Of a stretch of 64,000 nucleotides of DNA, positions 22,215 to 31,577 are shown one piece after another (position 1 is the stretch's first letter; every line of letters begins with the position of its first letter). A program made the position numbers and the translations under genes. Under the pieces are notes generated by a model. It was given only the letters and a program-made list of their open reading frames with translations. It was not told the DNA's origin and made no database searches. The stretch comes from Sambucus nigra (Eukaryota > Streptophyta > Magnoliopsida > Dipsacales > Adoxaceae), in the NCBI GenBank assembly GCA_949130495.1, contig OX422221.1, positions 144,493,405 through 144,557,404 on the forward strand. The letters are read 5' to 3'.

Positions 22215-22727
22215 TCAAGTCCCATAGTTAGTAAGCTCATCCCAAAAGCCTTTTAACTTTGTATAATACGCATTTACAGACAGCTGGTCTTGAGAAAAAG
22301 AAGAGAGAGATTTCTTCAATTGATAGATGCGTGGTCCATTCTGTCTAGAGAAGCGTTCTTTTAGATCAAGCCATACCTCACGTGAAGTATCAAGGTAGAT
22401 GATGCTAGCAGCAATATCCTTGGAAACTGAATTAAGCAGCCATGACAGGATCATATTATTGCATCGAGTCCAAGATTGAAATAAAGGATCAGCAATAGGA
22501 GGTGAAGGAAGAGTGCCATCAATGAACCCTACCTTGTTCTTTGCAGTAAGTGCCATAACAATTGATCGACACCAGGTATGGTAATTATCACCAGTGAGTT
22601 ACTGAGAGACAAGAATGGTGCCTGGATTATCACCATGATGAATAAAGTAAGGATTGGCAAGATGCTCTGTGAAATCAGTTACCATAGGTGGAGAAGAAGA
22701 TGATGTAGAGATTGGATTTGTTGTCAT
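22215..22727 (-). pseudogene. Copia Gag (UBN2-type)
   Basis: The start codon is the ATG at 22727, about 210 nt after the primer site, on the minus strand. One stop interrupts the N-terminal part near 22600 and the rest is open to 22215. Motifs of the copia gag family are visible: NYHTWCRSIVMAL, GFIDGTLPSPP, WTRCNNMILSWLLNSVS, and the RFSRQNGPRIYQLKKSLSSF then AYYTKLKGFWDEL stretches. After 22215 the same frame continues with two stops into the zinc knuckle. Confidence 0.88.
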
Positions 22728-22935
22728 GATCGCAAGGTGTTTATTAAAATGTTACACAGATTTAGGATAAAATTCAAAAGAATCTTGAAGAACACGATCA
22801 AGAACTTAAGGAACACGATCAAGAAGATGAGCGGAAATGCAATAAAAAAAAAATCACAGGAAGAAATGCTCTGTAATTTCAATGATTGAAGAGAGAAAAG
22901 AAAAAAAATGTGAGTGGAAACAAAATGAGAGTTTT

Positions 22936-22947
22936 GCTCTGATACCA
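22936..22947 (-). promoter_or_regulatory. Primer-binding site of the copia element (tRNA-iMet)
   Basis: In minus reading TGGTATCAGAGC follows the 5' LTR end (…TTTTGATA) with no spacer. It is a perfect match to the complement of the initiator tRNA-Met 3' end. Confidence 0.93.
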
Positions 22948-23156
22948 TATCAAAATAGGAACTCTGAAATGAAACTTATTCTCATTAATTGTTGAAATGA
23001 AAACAGAAGACAGTTATATATATACACAACAACTTAACTAATATTGATTCTAACAGATAAATCTAACAGATGCTAACTGAAAAACTAAACTATACTAACT
23101 GAATAACTAACTAAGAAATACACTAAACTAGTTACAAAATAATAGCTCGTGTAATA
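22948..23156 (-). repeat. 5' LTR of the copia element
   Basis: 209 bp in minus reading TATTACACGAGC...TTTTGATA. The abutting primer site and the matching ATTTT TSDs fix both ends. A TATATATATA stretch at about 23017-23027 is the likely TATA box. Confidence 0.93.
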
Positions 23157-23161
23157 ATTTT

Positions 23162-24411
23162 AGCATTTTCTATCCATTTATGTTCGTTTGCTCTGGTCAA
23201 TCCAAAGAACTCTAGTCCCTGAGATATTTTAGTGATGGACCTAAAGTCCATTTTCCGTTATAAAGCTTATGTGGATCACTATTATTTAGGTAAAAGTAAT
23301 TATAGTGGAGGAAGCACCTGGGGAAACATTCAATTTTATATTGCAACACTTTCTCTATTACAGGAAAGGACATTTGAAAGTCCCTAAATATAGACTACAA
23401 ACTGTCTTTAACTCTCAGGTTATGTTTGGATTCAATTCTAATTTTATGGAGATATAATTCAACTAATTTCAAATCCATGATGTTATAATTTTTTTTTGTT
23501 TCGCTATTGAATTTAGGTAAAATTCTATTTGAACTCTTGACATGTGGGTAATGTAAAATGTTCAATGTGTGTAAAATTATGCACGAGTAATGTCTATAAC
23601 TGTGTGAATTGTGTTGTATGCAGTATAAGTTATGAAACTGTTTGTGCAGTATGTGTGTGCGGAACTATATGTGCAATATGAATATATGAAAGTGTGTGTT
23701 CGTGTGTACAGTGTGTGAACTCTAGATATAATGTGTGTGTGAAACTATGTTTCTGTTTGAATGATTTTAGTAGTTCACGCGTGAACTAGTCTAGTAGTCT
23801 AGTGGCCAGCTCATAAAAAGTTCATACTACCATACAAAATTACTAACATATAAAAAATATAACAAATTCCTACAAAACAAAGTTAGTAGTACAAGATCTC
23901 ACAGTGGGCAAGAGAGTGAGAGGCGAGAACAGACATGGGTAGTGAAGTGAGCGTACCCAGTTTGGAGACGCTCTTTACCCGCCATTTTTGTGGATGGGAA
24001 AGCTCCTTTACGATGTTTCCAACTCCCCTCGGCTCCTTATTCATGTATCTATTTATCTTCTTTCTTTTTTTTTTGTTTTTATCATATGATGTTATGTTTG
24101 TTAATGACGTGGATCAATTTTATTGAATGGACAATCACAACTTTTATCTTCCTTGCATCTTTCTTTATTTTGACACTAGTGAAATTTGTTGCAATTTATT
24201 TTTATCATCATAAAAGCTAAACGAACCAAAATTCTTTCCATACGAATTTCAGACTTACGCAGGACATATGGTTCTACTATTTTTGGGTTTGGTGTACAAA
24301 TCTCATCTTTTTAAGTCATTAATATATTAAATAGACCCATTTACAAACATTACATTCAATTTATATTAGAAATTTAAAGTAACAATTGATGTTGTTTTTA
24401 TTTAAATTCAG
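23162..24411 (+). other. CACTA interior without recognised gene
   Basis: AT-rich sequence. A stretch rich in TGTG steps lies at about 23590-23750. The longest frame (23935-24126) encodes a hydrophobic peptide with no family resemblance. The last bases (…TTTAAATTCAG) look like an intron 3' end leading into the channel exon. Confidence 0.4.
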
Positions 24412-24540
24412 GTGACTCTGTTTGTAGCACACTATGCGGGGTGCTTTAATTATTTGATTGCAGAAAGATACCCAAATCAAAAGTGAACATGGATCGGATA
24501 TGCTTATTCAAATTACAAAGAACATAACCAGTTTGAACCA
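24412..24540 (+). pseudogene. Captured exon of a Shaker-type (AKT/KAT family) K+ channel
   Basis: Directly after an intron-like TTTAAATTCAG, the plus frame reads VTLFVAHYAGCFNYLIAERY followed by PNQ, K, a stop (TGA at 24484-24486), then TWIGYAYSNYKEHNQ. This matches the S5 helix and the start of the pore turret of plant Shaker K+ channels, where the family consensus is close to LFAVHCAGCFYYLIADRYP...TWIG. The pore helix and the GYGD filter are not present, so this is one isolated, broken exon. Identity is recognised from family knowledge. Confidence 0.75.
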
Positions 24541-24667
24541 GTTTGCTACCTAGAATTTCCGTAGTTGTTTTGTGTGAATTGTGTCACCCATTGACTCTTG
24601 TTTTCAAATTTATGTCCTGCTTAGTTTTCATAGATACTGTGGCTAATGTATTACTTTCATACTGACA

Positions 24668-24890
24668 GGCTGTGATCGCAGATGAAATAGTTGAAGCTCT
24701 TATTGTTAACAATGAAATATTTGAGAAGAAAATATCATTTTCACAAGTGAGTATGACTTATAATAATCAAGAACTGTGTATAATGTAGATATATGTATAC
24801 TGAATTGGAGTCTGTCTCCAGGAAAAATATAGGCTTAAGAAGCAGAAGAAATATGACGAGATAGTACACTTGAGGCATCCTTTTGCATGA
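24668..24890 (+). pseudogene. Two candidate exons of an unidentified captured gene
   Basis: After a TACTGACAG acceptor-like site, the plus frame reads AVIADEIVEALIVNNEIF then EKKISFSQ and meets GTGAGT, a good splice donor, at about 24749. A second piece at about 24820-24888 follows a CTCCAG acceptor and reads EKYRLKKQKKYDEIVHLRHP before a stop. Charge pattern and splice-like borders suggest real exons. I do not recognise the protein; some resemblance to the C-terminal region of FtsH-type proteases is too weak to call. Confidence 0.4.
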
Positions 24891-25079
24891 AGGTAAATTC
24901 CAGTTCTCTTATATACACTCCTCATATAAGAGCACTCCTCATAAGATAATATGAAATTAGTCTTCTTGTTTTCACAATTTTATAAAACTGTAAATGATGT
25001 AAACGGAATCATTTTCACAACAACACTGGAAATAATATGTTTCTCTTTCTTTCTCATTCATTCATCTCTAAAAATAAAG

Positions 25080-26660
25080 CGATTATAATGAATGGCCAAT
25101 GACCTGTATCTTCCTCAGCCGAGGGACTTGTCACTTTAAGCTTTGAATTTAAGGCATTAATACTTCTTGTTGGGGAAACAACTGACTTTATTGACTCATG
25201 AAACTGATCAGCTCCTTCACCCTCGGTAATATCCTCTTATCCAGGGCTTGCAGATGCCTTGGCTGCACAAGGATCTTGCATTATTTTGGGGGCATTTCCC
25301 TCAGAGGATGAAAATGAACCATTTCCATTTTACTCCCAATCCATACCGAAAGAATTTGATTGTGCATTACGACCTTTATCTAATGTAGCAACACCATTTT
25401 CCCCCTTATCAGGTTGAATATTACTTTCAGTTATGTCTTCATCTGTTTGCCTCGATTTAACATCATTTCCATAGCACAAGTCTTCTTGTACATGTGATTT
25501 TGTTACTGGAGAACTTAATGGTGAGACATCAGATCTTGATATTTCTCCATCAGATACACTAGCAAGAAAATTCAACCCGATATCATCCCCAACAGAGGCA
25601 GACGAACCCCTGTGACAGCTAATTAATGAAGACCATTGCTCGACTTTCAACTACGTAAGATCTTATTCACACTCATAAATTGTTGTGAGTGGAAAATCTG
25701 AGGATAGAGATGAAAACTTAGAATCATCACTAGAACCAAGCTTTGTGGGAAGACTTTTAGTTGCATAAGATTGTATAACGGATCCATTTACACCAACATC
25801 CGAGGATCCTCCAATTCGCCGACTCCCCATGTGAGAAACTTCAGAAATCATCGACTTATTAGGCCAATCACAACGACTTGAACCAAAATTTTCATTGATC
25901 ATATTCATTTCAGCTTCAACGCATTTCTTCCATGTGTCAACTTAACCCTAGCCATCTTTCGAATTTAAGGATTTTTATGAGTACACAAATGATTCAGACT
26001 TCTTGACATTATAGGTCTGTAGAGCATGAAGACTTACCAAAAAATTATCTAATGCACGGAGTAATGCCAATTGAAATTTGTCAATAGATTTATCACTCTC
26101 CTTAGGACTTTACCACCATCATCAATCTTCCCTTTTGTGAACCTCTTGGAGTCATTCATCCAATACAGGCAAACCCCTGAGCTGAACAAACTGTCCAAGT
26201 CAATCGAACCATTCCGCGATAGATATTACATCAACAAGCATGATTATAAAAGAAAAATCTAATTTCTTATCAGTACCATCAGGTTTCATAAGTTGCACTA
26301 ATTCCTCAACTCCTTCAAAATATACTAGGCCATTTTTATCAGTTATTTTAGCAATCTCAGATTTTAACATGTGCTCTGTACACTCCCATTTTACAGGATC
26401 AAAGCCTTGACCACCTAGTTCCGTTTTCTTCCCCTTGACCTGAGAGTAAAATGGGGAGGAACTATTTTGTACGCTATCTGAACCAGTCTTTAAGGAAACA
26501 TTTAAAGGTTTCAAAGAATGACCTCATGACTGCACAACTCCATACATTTCTAGTTGGTTCTTTTCTAATAGCTGGTCTACTTCTTCCTGTCGTTCTTGCA
26601 TTGAACAAGACTATAAAATGCAATCAAGAGGATATTGAATTACTTTTCTAACCTTGGTTG
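25080..26660 (-). pseudogene. Captured fragment of a SUO-like BAH / TFIIS-N protein gene, antisense to the K+ channel exon
   Basis: On the minus strand a chain of open pieces runs from about 26620 to 25080 with stops and small shifts. It opens with ERQEEVDQLLEKNQLEMYGV, then GSDSVQNSSSPFYSQVKGKK, KSEIAKITDKNGLVYFEGVE followed by ELVQLMKPDG, then FVQLRGLPVLDE, EVHKGKIDDG, LLRALDN, VDTWKKCVEAEMN, EVSHMGSRRIGGSSDVGV, SVGDDIGLNFLASVSDGEIS. These follow, in order, the region just after the BAH domain, the TFIIS N-terminal helical bundle and the Ser-rich middle of plant SUO-like proteins (Arabidopsis SUO acts in miRNA-mediated translational repression). The BAH domain and the C-terminus are absent. 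It reads without large introns, so it comes from the long exon or a spliced copy. Confidence 0.8.
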
Positions 26661-27502
26661 GACTGGGGTAAGCTTTGAACTTTTTGGCTGTGCACTTCAA
26701 TTTTGGGATCAGCTAAAATAAGTTTGGAGTCTACCTTCAATATTTCTCCAATACTAGTATTATAAGTTATTTCTCGTATATGTCAACCTCCTTTTGGACT
26801 TGTGTTAATAGGGGATCTTTTTCCAGCAGCCTTTCGATGAGCCATGAAAGTATTTGAACAGAGATGTAGCTTCATTTTTATGTTTATTGGTGCATCCATT
26901 CTTTTAAAAATTTATTTTTTGCAACTACTAATGTCTGGTAAATTTACTGGAAGTCTATTATCATGATTCATGATGGGGGCGGAGGTTAATTTTTCTTCTC
27001 GGTCAAACAATTTTAAGTAAGCTATTTAATTCTGGCGTGTTTACTGTAAAATTCCTCAATAATACTACACTAACCAACTTATCTCACAAATGTCCAGACC
27101 TAATGATGTAAAACAGAGTTAAGTGTGGATGTTGCCTTTGGATGGGACCCATACCTAACCCAAAGCCTGACATCATTTGGTCAGTGTAACATCATTCATC
27201 ATTCAATGATTTATGTTTTGATGAAATCTATGTTCTAATCAGCCAAAACTTAACTTCATTTTTCTATCCTCTTATATAATATAAAAGATGATGGCTATTA
27301 TGACTCTTTTATAGTGCCATCACTAATAAATAATTGATTGTTTTTAGTGCATTATTATGTCCCATGCATAAATCACCAGTCATCATTCACTCCCTTGCAT
27401 AAATAGCTGCGTTTTGATGTGAAATATTTCCTTAGTGTTCTGTCGCATACACACAAATATGACTAACTTTTACTTTTAATTCCTTGTTCTCGGGGTGATA
27501 GT
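26661..27502 (+). other. CACTA interior, no recognised gene
   Basis: AT-rich spacer between the SUO-like fragment and the mannosidase exon. The end (…TTCTCGGGGTGATAG) looks like an intron 3' end. On the minus strand at 26700-26850 a short open stretch could extend the SUO-like fragment upstream, but I could not match it to the BAH domain. Confidence 0.35.
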
Positions 27503-27583
27503 ATTCTGGCTGATTATGGCACAGAGCAGGTGGAATTTATAGCCCTTTCTCAAAGGATAGGAGACCCAAATTATCAGCAGAAG
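27503..27583 (+). pseudogene. Captured exon of a GH47 class I alpha-mannosidase (MNS type)
   Basis: After TGATAG|T the plus frame reads [18 protein letters not shown] then IGDPNYQQK, and ends at a GT splice donor (AAG|GTATATT). Class I alpha-1,2-mannosidases (N-glycan trimming in ER/Golgi) have a near-identical segment, [28 protein letters not shown]. The exon has no stop of its own, and its intron borders look natural, so genomic DNA rather than mRNA was captured. No neighbouring mannosidase exon is visible. Confidence 0.8.
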
Positions 27584-27639
27584 GTATATTCCTTTGTTTT
27601 ACTAATTCAATAGAACATCATTCAAGTTTGCCTACTTTC

Positions 27640-28600
27640 TCATCAGCTTAAATGATTGTGTTGAAGTCCCCACCCATAATCTATGGCTCTTGAGTGGTTT
27701 CACTTGTGAGGTAGTCACATGGAAACATCCTCCCAGTTATATTCCATTTGGGATATAGTAGAGAAAATTTGACATACTTACGTAATATAAGATGATTGAG
27801 ATATAAATTCATACTCAGTTTAATATTTGAAGCTTAAAAAACCAAATAGAGTTGGCGTAATTGGCTTGAGAGGATTCAAATCCAAATTTCCTTATATACT
27901 ATCCAATCTTAGAGAAATCCACTTTTGGTTCAAGGAAAACCATAATATACAAATTGTGAACCCTATTTAACTTTTTCACTCTTCTAATCACACTCTTGTT
28001 AGAAATTCCTCGAATGTTCCAAATTACGAAATTGATCATCTGCATAGATTCATAGAAGTGAGTTTAGTACCAGATCTTAAAGCAATTCCTTGCCTTAGAG
28101 ATATTTTTGGCCCTCTTGCTATTTTTCTTCTTGGTAGAAACCTTAGTCCACTTATCATTATCAATAGGGTAATTTGGGGGAGAGGCTGAGATATTCTACA
28201 ATTTATAGGGTATCTCCTTAAATAAATGAACCAACTTTTTCTTTTGTACATTTTTAATCCAACTGATCTCATTAAGCAAGTAACGTTTTCTTATTAATTG
28301 GTCTAAGGTAATATGTAATATTTGTTCTAATAATGGGGGCACTCTTAACTAGATTGTTGGGATTCCCAAATTCTTAATCAATGTAGACTGCTCTATGGCC
28401 ATTAGTCTAATTTTTCTGCGTCATTCGAGCAGCCCTATGTTTAACAATATTTGGCTCCAACCGCTTAAGAAAGGAAGTAGTCATCATATCAAGTGGTATT
28501 TCTTGTTCTTAAATTCATTTCATAGTGCATCCACTAAATTATGATCAATAATGGGTCCATTATATAAATCAGGTGTTGTAATTGTCTCTGCTTGCTCTAC
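27640..28600 (-). pseudogene. L1-type LINE fragment (ORF1 end and endonuclease domain start)
   Basis: In minus reading the endonuclease begins at about 28035 with MINFVIWNIRGISNKS, continues with LEPKVDFSKI, FGFESSQANYANSIWFF, and has IMGGDFNTII near 27690. These are the N-terminal motifs of the plant L1 apurinic endonuclease (WN.RG, EPK, GGDFN). The upstream part (28036-28600) is Lys-rich, as at the end of LINE ORF1. Stops are frequent. The reverse transcriptase and poly-A tail are missing, so this is an internal piece, either inserted or captured with host DNA. Confidence 0.7.
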
Positions 28601-28984
28601 ACTCAGGGTTGTCACTGGTTAAACGACTTGTTAAATGCCATTGGATGACACTAATTTTATGACAATTCATACAATATTTTTATAGAGGAATTTAACTCTA
28701 AATGTTTTGTAATATGACATGTGGGGGTATTGTACTCAATATGTCATTCTAAAAATCGCTTTGCATTAAATTATATTGCCTACATGTTATTATAATGTGA
28801 TTTTGACATATTCCTCAATGAGTTGCTTTGTGGACTCAATGGGTTATTCTGCTGTTGATGTTATAAATATTGTGATATCAAACTCTATTTAGTGTACCTT
28901 TTATCGCGTGCTTGTTCTTTGTGTAATTATTAGTGAATTTGAGTTTAGATATTCCTATTTAATTGGTGCATGAACTTGGTAAAT
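28601..28984 (+). other. CACTA interior, nothing recognised
   Basis: AT-rich sequence between the LINE fragment and the kinesin-like exon. I see no coding signal or structured repeat. Confidence 0.4.
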
Positions 28985-29130
28985 ATCATTGTTGAAAGAA
29001 CTCCATCCAAAAAGCCTGACATTGTTCTATATAAAAGTTCTTGTTTAACGCATATACTGAGAGAATCACTTGGAGGTAACACCAAACTCACAGTTATATG
29101 CGCCATTTTCGTAGAGAACAAGTATTTGGC
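28985..29130 (+). pseudogene. Captured kinesin motor-domain fragment
   Basis: The plus frame reads IVLYKSSCLTHILRESLGGN then TKLTVICAIFVENK. It matches the switch-II/alpha-4 region of kinesin motors, whose consensus is YRDSKLT.LL..SLGGN....I...SP, with D-S-K replaced by S-S-C. The LGGN-KL-VCAI pattern is nearest to plant kinesin-12 types, but so short a piece does not fix the class. No stop occurs within it. Confidence 0.65.
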
Positions 29131-29499
29131 TTAGTAACATTTTTCATTATATTTATACAAGCTGATTTAATTGAATCACTTTTGATGTAGGAATACCTCA
29201 AAACTGCACATGTTTTCTTCTTCTTCTCAATAACTACTTCTTTCTAAATTAACACGGACGTCGATGAGAATAATGTAAGTGCAATACGACTCCAGCTTGA
29301 TGATAAGTTTTATCTAATTCAAAACAAAACCTATTGGTAACGAGCTTTATTTCTCTCTTGTGTTTCTTTCTTTCAGCTAATACTTCATTTATACTTAGGT
29401 TTCAAACTTTAATTTTTGAACTACGAACTGAATTTATGTACTTATGCTATACCACATTCATATACTAGGCACAATTGATGAATTCATTGTTCACTACAC
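29131..29499 (+). other. CACTA interior, nothing recognised
   Basis: A short open stretch at about 29256-29336 (TDVDENNVSAIRLQLDDKF) has a coding look but no family I can name. The rest is AT-rich spacer. Confidence 0.3.
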
Positions 29500-29737
29500 A
29501 TCAACACATAAACTAACAATGTTTAATGATGCCAATGCTTCTTTGATGTTGTCTACCAGGCCAAGATTGTTGGAAAACTCATCCAATACATGATTGATGG
29601 GTCATAAAAAATCAAGTTTTTCTTGGATCCCAAGGTTCATTATGACACTGAGTACAAAGCTGGTTATATTTACAAGAGTTTAAGGGAAAGATCGTTTTCA
29701 AGGAATGTCATGAAGAGTACTTTTGAGAGAATAATAT
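29500..29737 (+). pseudogene. Captured 3' end of a ribosomal protein S7e (eS7) gene
   Basis: The plus strand encodes DVVYQAKIVGKLIQYMIDGS, a stop (TAA at 29607-29609), KIKFFLDPKVHYDTEYKAGY and, after a one-base shift, GKIVFKECHEEYF with a terminal TGA. The family C-terminus reads DVVYPAEIVGKRIRYRLDGSK...FLDPKE.NNTEYKLE...GKDVVFEYP. Order and spacing agree to the very end of the protein, so this is the last part of the gene, broken by a stop and a frameshift. It would belong to the 40S ribosomal subunit if functional. Confidence 0.8.
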
Positions 29738-30039
29738 GTTTAGAACATTAATGATGTTAGACTTTGTTTAAAGTTTATTGTTAAAAGCTAGATGATTTAT
29801 CTTGTACTACTTTTTGTTTGGGAATTTTAATGGTTATGAATGAAATATAGTTTTAGATCGATTTAACATCACCGAAATGTAGTGTCATTCATTTTGTCAC
29901 GTGTGTTTTGAAATTATGTTTGAGTGAAATTTGTGGGCATTGGTCTTGTATTGTCATTGGTTGATCATGACTTATTATTAGTTCATTTATATTTGCTTGA
30001 TGGAAAATTAATATTTTATTTAACTATAATAATATTGCT

Positions 30040-30397
30040 ATTGGACTTTAATCGTTACAAATAAAAACTTTCATTACAAATATATGACACTTTCAACTCG
30101 TTACAATGTATTTTATAATTTGTTTTGTTACAAATTCTATATTTGTAACGGGTAAAAACCGTTATAATTTAGTAAATCCATTACTAATATATGTCATATT
30201 GTACCAATGCCAAATCCGTTACAAAATAAATTGTAACGGTTTTAGTCAGTTACAAATGTTAAATTTGTGACGGATTATATCCGTTACAAATTTTGTAAGT
30301 AAAATAAATAACGCCAATTTTCTAACGGATTTAATCCGTTAGAAATATTTTTTGTAACGGTTTTTACCCATTACAATTGACTTGTTTTGGTGTAGTG
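30040..30397 (-). repeat. Right terminus and subterminal repeats of the CACTA element
   Basis: About a dozen copies of a TTTGTAACGG-type decamer in both orientations lie here, several paired as hairpins (for example TTTGTAACGGG, spacer, CCGTTATAA). The end TTTTGGTGTAGTG is the inverse of the left terminus and is followed by the TSD TGG. Confidence 0.85.
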
Positions 30398-30988
30398 TGG
30401 ATTCTGTTGAGACTGGTAAAGCCAACACTGTGTTCCTTAGGATCAACGAAATTGAGGGAAACAACGAGGGCAGTCATCATGGTTGAGGCTACTGGTGTCC
30501 GAGAAAAAGGATAACCCGGATACGATCAGTATGGCTGAAGATAAATGGATTATATGGAGAGATATCATGTGGGGGTAAGACCACATGCATTGATTTTTCC
30601 CAAAGTGAGTAAAGGGGTAAGAGTATGGTGCCTAATCGGGGCAACGATTGAGATGGTTTTTGGTTCAGTTCGGATGAGCGTGTTACATTCGAGAACCATT
30701 TAATTAACCAAGGTGATTAGCAAGGTAGAAATATGAGTTTTATTCTCGGGTGAATGAGGTATGCTTTATGTGACACGAGCGAGTCATAGTATTTTATTTA
30801 GCGCTAGATTTGCATGTGAGACGAGATTAATGGCTATATCAATAACATTATTATGCGTATGTATTTTCTGTTGTTTAGTTTTGTGTTATAAGAGTAAAAT
30901 TTTATCCTAGATATGATTTATATTGATTTAAATATATTATTAGACCTAGGTCCTGGACAGACATATCTCAATAATCGACAGAGGTGTG

Positions 30989-31080
30989 TAGTAGTGTATC
31001 GGGATGGTTCCTTGTTTTGATTTTACTTTGCGAGACCTCCCACGCATGAAAGCAGTAAATGTCAGGAGCTGGGAGATGTT
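30989..31080 (+). repeat. Imperfect direct repeat, copy 1
   Basis: It shares TAGTAGTGTATC, GGTTCCTT, TTTG.GAGAC.TCCCACG.ATGAAA and GGGAGATGTT, in order, with 31485-31577, about 496 bp downstream. It is inside element B and outside any LTR. Confidence 0.75.
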
Positions 31081-31484
31081 AGACCCTAGGACATTTTGGA
31101 TTATTGTCCTTAGTAAAATTAATTAAATAAAATCGTTGGAATTTGGTGTATCTCTTCGACGAGATGAGCCTATATATATTTGTGTATATAATTTATGATA
31201 TATTGTGTAGCAGACCTCTGTGTATGCTGTCTAGTTATATTTGACCCCAATGAGTAGGGATGTTTATTGATGTGATTCAGGATATGTTGGATTTTATCGA
31301 GCAGAGAGACATAGCTCTTAATTTATTTGCGCTAAGAAACTAGTGATAGTAAGAGCGCTATTATATATGCGGTATTGTGTAACACATAGTGAACAAGTAT
31401 ACTGTTATGTCAAGAGATAAGAGTTTGAGGGTACGTGCTATGGACAGGGGGCTTAACGGATTTCGATGTTCCAACAATGCTAGG

Positions 31485-31577
31485 TAGTAGTGTATCAGGG
31501 GGTTCCTTATTTGGATTTCTCTTTGTGAGACGTCCCACGTATGAAACTTAGCACGTCGTTGGAAGTGGGGAGATGTT
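31485..31577 (+). repeat. Imperfect direct repeat, copy 2
   Basis: This is the partner of 30989-31080 with the same internal order of conserved blocks. Neither copy has a coding frame. Confidence 0.75.

Larger units (their letters stand above)
18199..23156 (-). mobile_element. Ty1/copia retrotransposon with TA...TA LTR ends, nested in the CACTA element
   Basis: A 4,958-bp element with TSD ATTTT on both sides (18194-18198 and 23157-23161). On the minus strand the order is 5' LTR (23156-22948), tRNA-iMet primer site, gag, zinc knuckle, protease, integrase, reverse transcriptase, RNase H, polypurine tract and 3' LTR (18417-18199). Integrase before RT is the copia order. The gag-pol frame begins at 22727 and is broken by a few stops and at least two frameshifts. 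The LTRs start TATTACACGAGC and end TGATA, a non-canonical TA...TA pair instead of TG...CA. Confidence 0.95.
17361..30397 (+). mobile_element. CACTA (En/Spm-like) transposon carrying captured gene fragments
   Basis: The right end reads ...TTGTTTTGGTGTAGTG, the inverted complement of CACTACACCAAAACAA, a classic plant CACTA terminus. The left end is AACTACACCCAAAG, the same terminus with its first base changed. The 3-bp TSD TGG (17358-17360 and 30398-30400) fits the CACTA superfamily. Both ends carry many subterminal copies of a TTTGTAACGG / CCGTTACAAA motif in both orientations, the kind of array CACTA transposases bind. The 13,037-bp body holds a complete copia element, a LINE fragment and pieces of several unrelated plant genes, but no transposase domain that I can recognise. 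I infer a non-autonomous, gene-capturing (Pack-CACTA-like) element. Strand is arbitrary. Confidence 0.88.

Noticed and set aside
24668..24890. Assignment of the exon pair to an FtsH-type protease
   Set aside because: Only a vague DEIV..L....EIFEK resemblance; not enough residues to support the family.
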